A DNA stretch of 64,000 nt from Myxococcus virescens (GTDB taxonomy: Bacteria; Myxococcota; Myxococcia; Myxococcales; Myxococcaceae): assembly GCF_900101905.1 (NCBI RefSeq), contig NZ_FNAJ01000006.1, positions 434,021-498,020 of the forward strand, read 5' to 3'. Made by a program: the position numbers and the translations under genes. Below, piece by piece: positions 57,266 through 64,000 of this stretch; the stretch's first letter is position 1, and every line of letters begins with the position of its first letter. The notes below the pieces were generated by a model. It saw only the letters and a list, made by a program, of their open reading frames with translations. It searched no databases and was not told the origin of the DNA.

Positions 57266-58474
57266 TCAGCGCCGCGCCGCCGCGCCCCTCACGGTCCGTC
57301 CGCGCGTCAGGTGCGTGACGGCTTCACCCAGGCCCTCCACCGTCAGGGCGAACATGGGGAACACGCGGGCAATCACGGAGATGGTCCCCGAGCGCCACGT
57401 GCCCATGGGCTCCGGGTTGAGCCACACGTTGCGCTCGAAGTGTTGCGCCAGCTGCATCAGCCACGTCAGCCCTTCCAGCCCGTCCGTCTTGTAGTGCCCC
57501 TGCGCGTCGGTGCGGATGGACAGCTCGTAGGGCGCCATGGAGGCGTCCCCCACCATCACCAGCTTGTGGTGCCGTCCCACCTGGGCCACCAGCTCCGGCA
57601 CCGTGATTCCGCCCGTGAGCTGCGGCGTGGCGTAGAGCTTTCCGTAGACGCAGTTGTGGAAGTAGTAGGTGCGCAGCTCCTTGAAGTGCGTCGCCTGGCT
57701 GGCCACGCTGAACAGCCGGCTCACCAGCGCCGCGTACGGGTCCATGGAGCCGCCCACGTCCATGGCCAGCACCACGCGCGTGTTGGGGCGTCGCGGCGGC
57801 CGTGTCACCACCTCCAGCTCACCGGCGTTGCGCGCGGTCGCGGCGATGGACTCGTCCACGTCCAGCTCGTCTGGCGCGCCGTCCCGGGCGAAGGCGCGCA
57901 GCTTGCGCAGTGCCACCGCCATCTGCCGCGTGTCCAGCACCACGTCGTCGCGATAGCCGGCGTACTTCCGGGCGCCGGCCTGCATCAGCGCGCGGCCCTG
58001 GCGGTTGCCCGCGCCGCCGCCCACGCGGATGCCCTCACGGCCAAAGCCGTTGTTGCCGAAGGGCGACGTGCCGCCAGTGCCCACCCAGCGGTTGCCACCG
58101 TCGTGGCGCTCCTTCTGCTCCTTCAGGCGCTCCTCGAAGAGCCGGCGAATCTCCTCCGGGTCCAGCTGCTCCAGCAGCGCGACCTCCTCGGGGCTCAGGT
58201 CGGGCCGCTCGCGGGCCTCCTCCAGCCAGTGGAGCAGCTCCTGCGTCAGCTCCAGGCTCGCCGACTCCACGCCCTGGAAGTGGGCGAGGAAGGCCTGGTC
58301 GAACGCATCCAGCTGCGTCTCCGAGTGCACGAGCAGCGCCCGGGCCACATGGTAGAAGCCGTCCAGGTGGCTGTCGTGCAGGCCCGCTCGCAGCGCGCCA
58401 GCCAGCGCCAGCGCCTCCTGGGCGCCGACCTTCAGCCCGCGCCGGCGCAGCTCGTAGAAGAAGGGCAGGAACAT
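57266..58474 (-). CDS. CoxE-like VWA-domain protein with atypical MIDAS
   Basis: The 402-residue protein has a CoxE/VWA design: helical N-terminal half (residues 1-200, with a glycine-rich linker GGGAGNRQGRALMQAGARKYAG) and a VWA domain (about 225-390). The metal-ion-dependent adhesion site reads DVGGSMD instead of DxSxS, so its first Ser is Gly. LVMVGDASMAPYELS supplies another part of the metal loop. CoxE-type proteins pair with a MoxR-family AAA+ ATPase to assemble metal cofactors. The MoxR gene is immediately upstream (12-bp gap). Confidence 0.85.
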   Translation of the reverse strand: MFLPFFYELRRRGLKVGAQEALALAGALRAGLHDSHLDGFYHVARALLVHSETQLDAFDQAFLAHFQGVESASLELTQELLHWLEEARERPDLSPEEVALLEQLDPEEIRRLFEERLKEQKERHDGGNRWVGTGGTSPFGNNGFGREGIRVGGGAGNRQGRALMQAGARKYAGYRDDVVLDTRQMAVALRKLRAFARDGAPDELDVDESIAATARNAGELEVVTRPPRRPNTRVVLAMDVGGSMDPYAALVSRLFSVASQATHFKELRTYYFHNCVYGKLYATPQLTGGITVPELVAQVGRHHKLVMVGDASMAPYELSIRTDAQGHYKTDGLEGLTWLMQLAQHFERNVWLNPEPMGTWRSGTISVIARVFPMFALTVEGLGEAVTHLTRGRTVRGAAARR

Positions 58475-58486
58475 GGCAGCGCCTCG

Positions 58487-59335
58487 TCAGGCCCGGGGAC
58501 GGCGCCCACGCCCGAAGGCCTCCGCCACGGAGACCAGGTCCTGCTCCTTCTTCAGCAGCGCGCCCAGGAAGGGGAGCTGTTCGTCCAGCTTGAGGTCGTT
58601 GACGCCCTGGGCCTTGAGCACGGCAATCCAGTCGATGAGCTCACTGGTGGAGGGCTTCTTGCGCAGGCGGGTGAAGCTGCGCAGCTCGTAGAAGACCTTC
58701 AGCGCCTGCTCGGACAGCGCGCTGTCCAGGCCCGGGTGGTGCACGCCGACGATACGGCGCATCAGCTCCGCGTCCGGGAAGTCGATGAAGTGGAACACGC
58801 ACCGGCGCAGGAAGGCGTCCGGCAGCTCCTTCTCGTTGTTGGATGTAATCACCACCACGGGGCGGTGTTTCGCCACCACCTCGTCACCCGTCTCGGTGAC
58901 GCGGAAGCGCATCCGGTCCAGCTCGTGGAGCAGGTCGTTGGGGAACTCCAGGTCCGCCTTGTCCACCTCGTCGATGAGCAGCACCACGCGCTCGGGGGAG
59001 GAGAAGGCCTCACCCAGCGGCCCCTGGCGGATGTACTTGCGGATGTCTCGCACGTCCCCGTCGTTGAAGCGCGAGTCATACAGGCGCTGCACGGTGTCGT
59101 AGACGTAGAGGCCGTCCTGCGCGCGGGTGGTGCTCTTCACGTGCCAGGTGATGAGCCGGTGCCCCAGGGCCTCGGCGATGGCCTCCGCCAGCAGCGTCTT
59201 GCCGGTGCCGGGCTCGCCCTTCACCAGCAGGGGGCGCTGGAGGGTGAGCGCGCAGTTGACCGCGGCCTGGAGGCTCTCGTGGGTCAGGTAGGTGTCGGTG
59301 CCTTTGAAGCGGACGGGAGTGGGCGCCTGGCTCAT
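58487..59335 (-). CDS. MoxR-family AAA+ ATPase
   Basis: This 282-residue AAA+ chaperone has Walker A VKGEPGTGKTLLAEA (residues 38-52), Walker B VVLLIDEVDKADLEF (about 110) and sensor 1 VVITSNNEKELPDAFLRR with the Arg finger. A short C-terminal lid ends RRPRA. MoxR-type ATPases work with a VWA partner in cofactor insertion or maturation. Here the partner is the downstream CoxE-like gene, and the substrate enzyme is not evident nearby. The Met MSQAPTPVR is chosen after GGGATGGGGC. Confidence 0.9.
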   Translation of the reverse strand: MSQAPTPVRFKGTDTYLTHESLQAAVNCALTLQRPLLVKGEPGTGKTLLAEAIAEALGHRLITWHVKSTTRAQDGLYVYDTVQRLYDSRFNDGDVRDIRKYIRQGPLGEAFSSPERVVLLIDEVDKADLEFPNDLLHELDRMRFRVTETGDEVVAKHRPVVVITSNNEKELPDAFLRRCVFHFIDFPDAELMRRIVGVHHPGLDSALSEQALKVFYELRSFTRLRKKPSTSELIDWIAVLKAQGVNDLKLDEQLPFLGALLKKEQDLVSVAEAFGRGRRPRA

Positions 59336-59521
59336 GCCCCATCCCTTTAACATCCGCCGCGGTGTCTGGGGGGCTCACGTACCCGGGGCTCCGGGAACGT
59401 CAGACCCGAACGGCAAGCTCGTTCGTATGTCTCGGGCAGAAGCAGCCGGGCGGACTCGCGGAGAGGAGACCCGCGGGGTTGGTCGGCATTCACGTCCGTC
59501 ACTTGCTTCGAGGGAGGCGCC

Positions 59522-59689
59522 ATGGGTCACCTGTTTGTTCCAGCACTGTTGCTCGTGGGGGCCTGCTCCCTGGCGGCGCGCACCTGCGGGACGGCCGCCG
59601 TCAGCCGGCCGCCCGAGCTCCAGCGGGAGGCCCCGGAGCGCGCCCTCCCTCGGGCCGAGCCGCCAGCCACCGTCAGCGTCCGGGGGTAG
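59522..59689 (+). CDS. Small lipoprotein (55 residues)
   Basis: The ORF reads MGHLFVPALLLVGACSLAA and ends at a TAG. The lipobox VGAC gives Cys15 as the lipid anchor. The rest is Ala/Pro/Arg-rich (QREAPERALPRAEPPATVSV) and probably extended. GGAGG stands 7 nt before the ATG (CGAGGGAGGCGCC), a strong ribosome-binding site. It is too short to assign a family. Divergent from the MoxR gene. Confidence 0.65.
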   Translation: MGHLFVPALLLVGACSLAARTCGTAAVSRPPELQREAPERALPRAEPPATVSVRG

Positions 59690-59815
59690 GCGCTGCGCTG
59701 GCGGGAGGGGCCGACCTCACGGGATGTATGGCTTCGCCCGCCGGTCAACGATTGGTGCGAGCCAAGCACAGGTTTTCACACCGGTTTCCCGGGGCCCGGT
59801 GTATTCTCCCGAGCA

Positions 59816-60610
59816 ATGTCCATTGCGAATGCTCTTGGCGAAGTCTTCCGGCGCGAACTCGATGCGCAGTTGGTCCCGTTGCAGCAGGCGGTCCGGCGCA
59901 TGGAGGAAGGCCTGGAGGCCCTGGAGTTGCTGCGTGAGGTGACGCACCGGTTGGCGCCGCTGACCAGCCGTCTCGGCGCCATGGCGGGAGTGCGGACGCC
60001 CACGGAGCTGCCCGCGTCCACGCGCGGAGGCCGCAAGCAGGTGGTCGCGGCGCCAAGGGGTCGCGCAGCCGTGGGCCGGCCCGTGGCCGCGAAGCCGGTC
60101 GTCAGTCAGGCGCGCGCGGAGGAGGGCACCCGGGCGTGCGCCGTCATCGGCTGCGAGCGCCCCAGCCGTTCCAAGGGGTACTGCTCGGCGCACTACCAGA
60201 AGCTGCGGTTGCTGATGCGGACCAACCGTCGCCCGTCGGCGTGGAAGGACGACGCGCTTCCGCAATCGGTGGAGGACGTGACGCTGCCGCGTGGCCGCGC
60301 CGCCAGCAAGGCGCTGCGTGAGGGCGGGGCCAGGAAGAAGGCCCCGGCCCCCGTGGTGGCGCCGCCGCCCGCCGAGGAGAAGGCGCCGGCCGCCGCGAAG
60401 AAGTCAGCGGGTCGGAAGGCCGCGGGCGCGAAGAAGGCCGCACGGGCGAAGAAGGCCCCGGCCGCCGCGAAGAAGTCGGTGGCCAAGAAGGCGCCGGCCG
60501 CGAAGAAGGCCGCGGCCAAGGGTGGGCGCCAGGTCAAGACCACCAAGGCGAAGGCTGGAGCCGGCAAGCGCAAGAAGGGCCGCTCTTCCTCCCAGGGCTC
60601 GCTGTTCTGA
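59816..60610 (+). CDS. Cys/His-cluster protein with long H1-like tail (copy 2)
   Basis: The 264-residue paralogue of the 12966 protein has an N-terminal helix (LGEVFRRELDAQLVPLQQAV), a short basic AT-hook-like stretch (RGRAAVGRP) and the Cys/His cluster C108-x4-C113-x9-C123-x2-H126 in the same context (IGCERPSRSKGYCSAHYQK). The conserved TNRRPS-WKD...LPRGRAASKAL follows. It then continues for about 80 residues in a Lys/Ala/Pro-rich tail (KKAARAKKAPAAAKKSVA), resembling histone H1. A DNA- or RNA-binding nucleoid role is inferred. Confidence 0.75.
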   Translation: MSIANALGEVFRRELDAQLVPLQQAVRRMEEGLEALELLREVTHRLAPLTSRLGAMAGVRTPTELPASTRGGRKQVVAAPRGRAAVGRPVAAKPVVSQARAEEGTRACAVIGCERPSRSKGYCSAHYQKLRLLMRTNRRPSAWKDDALPQSVEDVTLPRGRAASKALREGGARKKAPAPVVAPPPAEEKAPAAAKKSAGRKAAGAKKAARAKKAPAAAKKSVAKKAPAAKKAAAKGGRQVKTTKAKAGAGKRKKGRSSSQGSLF

Positions 60611-60772
60611 TTCGAGCGCCGCGCTCCGCGGATTCCCTCGGGCCTTCGGGCCCGAGCCGCTCAAGTGGAATCCAGGAAGCGCGGTGAGCAGGCCGGACGA
60701 GCGACCGGTTCCCGGACATCCCCTTCGAGTCTCCGTTGACAGTGGCGGGGCGGGGATGGGATTCGGCCCGGC

Positions 60773-61327
60773 ATGAGCGAGCAAGGTTATCCGGTCACCG
60801 TGGCGGTGCGTCGTCCCGACGGGCGGGTGGAGCAGGTGCGTGTGGGCACGGCGTTCAAGAGCGGCGAGGGCTTCACGCTGACGCTGGGAGAGATGTCCAT
60901 CGGCGGCACGCCGGACGCGGCGGCCCCGGCGGCGCGGCGGTCAGCGCCCGCGAGCAGCGGTGGCGGCGGTGGTGGTGATGGAATGGTCTTCCCCAACTAC
61001 GGCCGCAGCAAGGGCGGACCCATTGTCGGCGCCAGCATGGGCGACCTGGAGTTCTACGCCAACGGCGCGCGCCGCACGCTGAATGACGCGAGCAAGTCGC
61101 GCTGGCACGACAAGGAGCGCCAGCTGCTCGCCGCCATCGAGGCGGAAATCGCGCGGCAGCGGGGCGGCGACGCGGGGGGTGGCAGCGACGGTGGCTATGG
61201 CAGCCAGGGCGGCTATGGCAACCAGGGTGGTTACGGTGGTGGCCGGGGCGGTGGCGGCTTCGGAGGCGGAAGCTACGGCGGCGACGACATCCCTCCACCG
61301 AACGACGACGACAACATCCCGTTCTGA
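60773..61327 (+). CDS. Gly-rich protein with SSB-like acidic C-terminal tip
   Basis: This 184-residue protein's last residues DDIPPPNDDDNIPF copy the acidic tip by which SSB recruits partners (family form DDDIPF). It has a Gly/Tyr/Gln-rich linker (GGYGSQGGYGNQGGYGGGRG) like SSB linkers. The N-terminal part does not look like an OB-fold; instead MVFPNYGRSKGGPIVGASM, DLEFYANGARRTLNDASKSR and KERQLLAAIEAEIARQ form a small domain similar to DUF3820-like putative nucleic-acid-binding units. It could compete with SSB for RecQ/PriA/ExoI-type clients. Inference only. Confidence 0.7.
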   Translation: MSEQGYPVTVAVRRPDGRVEQVRVGTAFKSGEGFTLTLGEMSIGGTPDAAAPAARRSAPASSGGGGGGDGMVFPNYGRSKGGPIVGASMGDLEFYANGARRTLNDASKSRWHDKERQLLAAIEAEIARQRGGDAGGGSDGGYGSQGGYGNQGGYGGGRGGGGFGGGSYGGDDIPPPNDDDNIPF

Positions 61328-61801
61328 GCCGCGCCAGGTCGGTGAGTGGCCGCCCCCCATGGGTGGGCGGCCTTCCCGATGTGTTGATTTCAGCACAGCT
61401 GTCTCATCTGCCCTTCAATCCAGATACTCTCAGTGAGAGGCTCGGCGCCCGGCTTCGTCGCATGGGTCATCAATCACTCATGCGCGCAGCGGCCCTTTTC
61501 ACAGTGCAGTGAAGTCATTGGCGACACCTGGGGTGACATGCTCAGTCACTGAGAGGAAATTCTCATGACGGAGTGCTTCATTCGCAACGGTTGCTGCTTC
61601 ATTTGTGAAGCACTGGAAATCTCCAGCAATCCCGGTGGTTTCGTCGCGCCGTTGGCTGGAAGATGATTCACGGATGAATCGGTCCTGTTCGCCAGTGGCA
61701 GTTGTTTCAATGACTTCGTATATGGCCTGAATCCTGCTCAATCCCCCGTCGCCAGGGAATCCCTCCCATATGGCGAGGCTGTGAAAAAACGGGGCCATTA
61801 A
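61328..61801. other. Low-GC intergenic region with palindromes and a TGA-interrupted frame
   Basis: A gap of about 470 bp with lower GC than its surroundings. It contains a perfect 6-1-6 inverted repeat CTCTCA-G-TGAGAG (61427-61439) and ACAGCTGT near 61395. A short ORF starts at 61565 (33 codons, AGAGGA 7 nt upstream) and ends in TGA. The same frame then stays open for 44 codons to TAA at 61799-61801, directly abutting the next ATG. GATTCA-CGGA-TGAATC (61665-61680) forms a hairpin at the TGA. Confidence 0.4.
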
Positions 61802-62914
61802 ATGACACCCAATGTCTGTGTCGTCGGAGCCGGTGCCTTCGTTCCTTCACGCGTGGTGAGCAACGAGCGGATCGCCAGGGCCATCCCAGGGTGGCCGGCG
61901 GAGCGCATCGAGGAGAAGGTCGGCATCCGCGAGCGCCGCTTCCTCTGGGACATCGACGAGGCCACGGGCCGGGCGATTCCGCCGCCCGAGAATGACGGGC
62001 ACGTCTACCCGGCCAACAACACGGACATGTGCGAGGTGGCGCTCCAGAAGGCACTCGCCCAGGCGGGTGTGGATGCCAAGGAGTTGGACGCGCTCTTCGT
62101 GGTGACGTGTACGCCGGACGCGCCGCATTTCAACCACGACGCCATGGAGCTGCACCGGCGGCTGGAGCTGCGCGAGGACGCGTTCGGGCTCGTGGTGGAC
62201 GACGGCTGCGGTGGCACGCCGTACGTGTTGGACATGGTGAAGAAGATGATGGACGGAGGGCGCTTCCGCACGGTGGCGGTGGTGGCCTCTGCCTTCACGT
62301 CTCCGCTGGTGAACCGGGAGGTCTACACGGACGAGCTGCCGCCCGGGCCGGGCCGCTCGAAGACGCTGCAGGGCTACCTCTCCATGTATGTCTTCGGCGA
62401 CGGCGCGGGCGCGGTGGTGCTCCAGTCGAAGCCAGGAGCGTCGGGGGCGGAGGGTATCCTGGCGTCCTTCTCCGGCAACGCGTACGGAGACCTGGTCATC
62501 CGCAAGGGTGGCGGCTTGTTGAAGCTGCCGTATCAGCCGGGGCGGATGCGCCCGGCGGACATGGCCTTCGTGGTGGATGGCTTCCGCGTCGCGCGCAGCT
62601 ATCCGGAGTACATGCAGAAGTGCCTCGACGCCGTCCTCGGGCCGCGTCCGGAGCTGCGTTCGAAGGTGGAGCGGTACTACTTCCACCAGCCGAACAAGCG
62701 AGTGATGGACGCCTTCGTGGAACGGGCGGGACTGCCGCGTGAGGCGGTGGCGTGCAACGTGGACCGCTACGGCAACACGTCGGCGGCGGGGATGCTCATC
62801 CTTCTGGCTGAGGACTTGGAAGCAGGACGCGTGCGTCTGGGAAGTGGTGACCTGGTGGTCGTGGCAGCGGTAGGCGCGAACGTCCATTACGGCGCGCAAC
62901 TCGTGAGGTTGTAA
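61802..62914 (+). CDS. KAS III-like beta-ketoacyl synthase
   Basis: This 370-residue thiolase-fold enzyme is of the FabH/KAS III superfamily. The active-site triad is C136 (VVDDGCGGTPYVLDM), H295 (YYFHQPNKRVMDA) and N325 (NVDRYGNTSAAG). KAS III enzymes start or condense acyl chains from acyl-CoA/ACP. This one differs from housekeeping FabH around the Cys (GCGG instead of AC[SA]G) and probably makes a secondary fatty or alkyl product. Its stop overlaps the DUF2378 start (TAATG), so the two genes are coupled. Confidence 0.88.
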   Translation: MTPNVCVVGAGAFVPSRVVSNERIARAIPGWPAERIEEKVGIRERRFLWDIDEATGRAIPPPENDGHVYPANNTDMCEVALQKALAQAGVDAKELDALFVVTCTPDAPHFNHDAMELHRRLELREDAFGLVVDDGCGGTPYVLDMVKKMMDGGRFRTVAVVASAFTSPLVNREVYTDELPPGPGRSKTLQGYLSMYVFGDGAGAVVLQSKPGASGAEGILASFSGNAYGDLVIRKGGGLLKLPYQPGRMRPADMAFVVDGFRVARSYPEYMQKCLDAVLGPRPELRSKVERYYFHQPNKRVMDAFVERAGLPREAVACNVDRYGNTSAAGMLILLAEDLEAGRVRLGSGDLVVVAAVGANVHYGAQLVRL

Positions 62915-63510
62915 TGAACAAGATGGATCCAAATATCGCCAAGGAGTTGGACGCGCGATTGGCGCTGGCGACGAAAGACGACACGGCCCGTGGGCTCTTC
63001 TTCAATGGCGTGGTGTCCGCCGTTCGCACGATGGGAGGGGACGCGGCGGTGGAGCGCTGTCTGGCGGCCAGTGGCGAGACGCGCTTCATCGACTTCTTCA
63101 ACTACCCGGTGGCTGCCTTCTTGCGGATGTCCTTCACGGCGGCGCAGGTGATGGGCCCGGAGCACGGCGGCTTCGACGGAGCGCTGCGGCGCATGGGCGT
63201 GGTGGCCACGACGGACTTCCTGTCTTCGGCGGCGGGCAAGACGCTGTTGCTGCTGGCGTCGGACAGTCCGAAGCGGCTCGTGGGCAACCTGCACTCGGGT
63301 TACCGCGCGGCGGTCAGCTACGGCGAGCGCGCGGTGAAGTGGACGGGCGACACCAGCGGCATCTTCACGATGAAGCGGGACTTCATGCCGCCCGCCTACC
63401 ACGAGGGCACGCTCCAGGCTGTCATCGAGGCAGTCGGTGGCAAGCAGGTTCAGGTGCACGGCCGGCAGACGGGGCCGCTCGACACCGAATACACGCTGTC
63501 GTGGCAGTAG
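62914..63510 (+). CDS. DUF2378 (TIGR02265) family protein, copy 2
   Basis: This 198-residue paralogue of the protein at 5809-6423 has matching blocks: GVVSAVRTMGGDAAVER, YPVAAFLRMSFTAAQVM, KRLVGNLHSGYRAAVSYGE and the end GRQTGPLDTEYTLSWQ. It starts at ATG 62914, overlapping the stop of the KAS III-like gene. Coupled expression ties this Myxococcales-specific family to a lipid or ketide synthase here. Function remains unknown. No signal peptide. Confidence 0.88.
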   Translation: MNKMDPNIAKELDARLALATKDDTARGLFFNGVVSAVRTMGGDAAVERCLAASGETRFIDFFNYPVAAFLRMSFTAAQVMGPEHGGFDGALRRMGVVATTDFLSSAAGKTLLLLASDSPKRLVGNLHSGYRAAVSYGERAVKWTGDTSGIFTMKRDFMPPAYHEGTLQAVIEAVGGKQVQVHGRQTGPLDTEYTLSWQ

Positions 63511-63585
63511 CCCTGGCGCGGGGCGCGTCGAAGGGGTGCAAGCGGAGGGCTGAAAAGCCCCTCACGGTCTGGAGGGAGATACGCC

Positions 63586-64000
63586 ATGTCGCGAAAGCTC
63601 GGCGGTGCGGTGGGGATGTTGGGTGTCCTGTTGCTGTCGGCGCAGGCGGGGGCCAATGAGGTGGTGATGCAGTTCCGCACGCAGGAGGACCCGGCGAGCC
63701 CCGCGGACCCGGCGGTGTGCGCGGCGGCGCCCTTCGAGGTGAACGTGAAGCTGGGCGGGAGTGTGTATGTGCCAGAGCACAATCCCAAGGACGGCAAGGT
63801 GGTGGACGGGGGCGGCCGGCGCGTGGGCTCGGCGACGGCGTGCGTCCAGGTGACGGACAGCGCCTTTCCCGCCGGGCAGCAGCTGAATGTCTACATGCGC
63901 TACAACCTGCCGGAGGGGCGCTTCACGGCGCGGGGGACGTGCACGCTGGTGAGCAACGATGTGCCAGTGGCGGGGCTGGTCCTGGCTGGCTGCGCGATGC
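63586..64000 (+). CDS. Secreted protein, start only (cut by window edge)
   Basis: The frame opens at ATG 63586 behind GGAGGGAGATACGCC and continues past the right edge. The signal peptide MSRKLGGAVGMLGVLLLS ends near AQAGA, and the mature part (EVVMQFRTQEDPASPADPAV, FEVNVKLGGSVYVPEHNPKD) has three or more cysteines within 130 residues. No family is assigned from this partial sequence. Confidence 0.7.
   Translation, partial: MSRKLGGAVGMLGVLLLSAQAGANEVVMQFRTQEDPASPADPAVCAAAPFEVNVKLGGSVYVPEHNPKDGKVVDGGGRRVGSATACVQVTDSAFPAGQQLNVYMRYNLPEGRFTARGTCTLVSNDVPVAGLVLAGCAM

Noticed and set aside
54878-59350. A very long open frame (about 1490 codons) on the plus strand opposite tkt, CoxE and MoxR genes
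   Set aside because: It is the antisense shadow of three clearly real minus-strand genes. Its protein is Ala/Arg/Gly/His-biased without domains.
61664-61680. TGA-adjacent hairpin as a bacterial SECIS (selenocysteine) element
   Set aside because: The stem is only 6 bp with a GGA-containing 4-nt loop and begins within the TGA. Known bacterial SECIS elements are longer and set a fixed distance downstream.
61499-61798. Minus-strand 99-codon ORF upstream of the KAS III-like gene
   Set aside because: No ribosome-binding site before its start and unlikely codon use. It overlaps the promoter region of a plus-strand gene. Kept only as a weak alternative.
61802-62914. KAS III-like gene as the core of a polyketide biosynthetic cluster
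   Set aside because: No acyl carrier protein, acyltransferase, ketoreductase or PKS gene is in the window.
1-64000. CRISPR arrays, rRNA operons or insertion sequences
   Set aside because: No regularly spaced repeats, rRNA-like blocks, transposase ORFs or terminal inverted repeats were seen on reading through.

Overview
The window reads as myxobacterial chromosome, most likely Myxococcus or a close relative. The DNA is very GC-rich with strong G/C bias at third codon positions. Two DUF2378 (TIGR02265) genes are present, a family known essentially only from Myxococcales. The gene set is also typical of the group: many-GAF histidine kinases, eukaryote-like Ser/Thr kinases, lipoproteins with TSP3 repeats or propellers, and basic histone-H1-like tails. 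I see no tRNA, rRNA, CRISPR array, insertion sequence or prophage block. It looks like stable chromosome with some lineage-specific islands.

Layout. 1-4 kb: edge of a membrane protein gene, then molybdenum-cofactor genes (a mobB-fdhD fusion, moeA, and divergent mobA). 4-7.3 kb: small exported proteins including a lipoprotein with a JAMM-like metal site, a DUF3817 membrane protein, a DUF2378 protein and a beta-barrel. 7.4-12.1 kb: GH15 glucoamylase-like enzyme, proline dehydrogenase, and an overlapping acyltransferase/hydrolase pair. 12.3-25.8 kb: hemerythrin, an AT-hook/Cys-His protein, tryptophan 2,3-dioxygenase, an RMD1-like protein, a large GAF histidine kinase, an OmpA lipoprotein, a response-regulator adenylate cyclase, a pilin-less GspG-like protein, a universal stress protein, a degenerate sigma-54 activator domain and an H1-like basic protein. 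25.9-33.6 kb: SCO-type copper protein, LysM-GH19 lysozyme/chitinase, unknowns, then a three-gene redox operon (b561-like four-His membrane protein, YceI, double-Rieske Tat protein). 33.7-46.7 kb: CBS protein, two ArsA-type ATPases, ornithine aminotransferase, two zinc-ribbon membrane proteins, a kinase/pseudokinase pair behind a twin palindromic operator, an XRE regulator and a PAS kinase. 47-54.4 kb: lipoproteins, a decayed response regulator, two tandem LVIVD lipoproteins and a TruB-like synthase. 55-64 kb: transketolase, CoxE/MoxR pair, a 55-residue lipoprotein, a second Cys-His protein with an H1-like tail, an SSB-tail-like protein, a KAS III-like enzyme overlapping a DUF2378 gene, and the start of a secreted protein.

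The most unusual stretch is 54.47-55.02 kb, between the convergent truB-like and tkt genes. Three GGTGA...TCACC palindromes lie 115-185 bp upstream of a sequence matching a sigma-54 -24/-12 promoter (TGGCACG-N4-GCGCA). This is followed by about 360 nt with no convincing ORF. It contains five hairpins that all carry a GGGG tetraloop, including a duplicated two-hairpin module whose stems differ by compensating changes, and it ends in a 12-bp terminator hairpin. I interpret it as a sigma-54-controlled structured small RNA. I do not recognise it as a known family.

All functions are inferred from the sequence alone. No database search was run.
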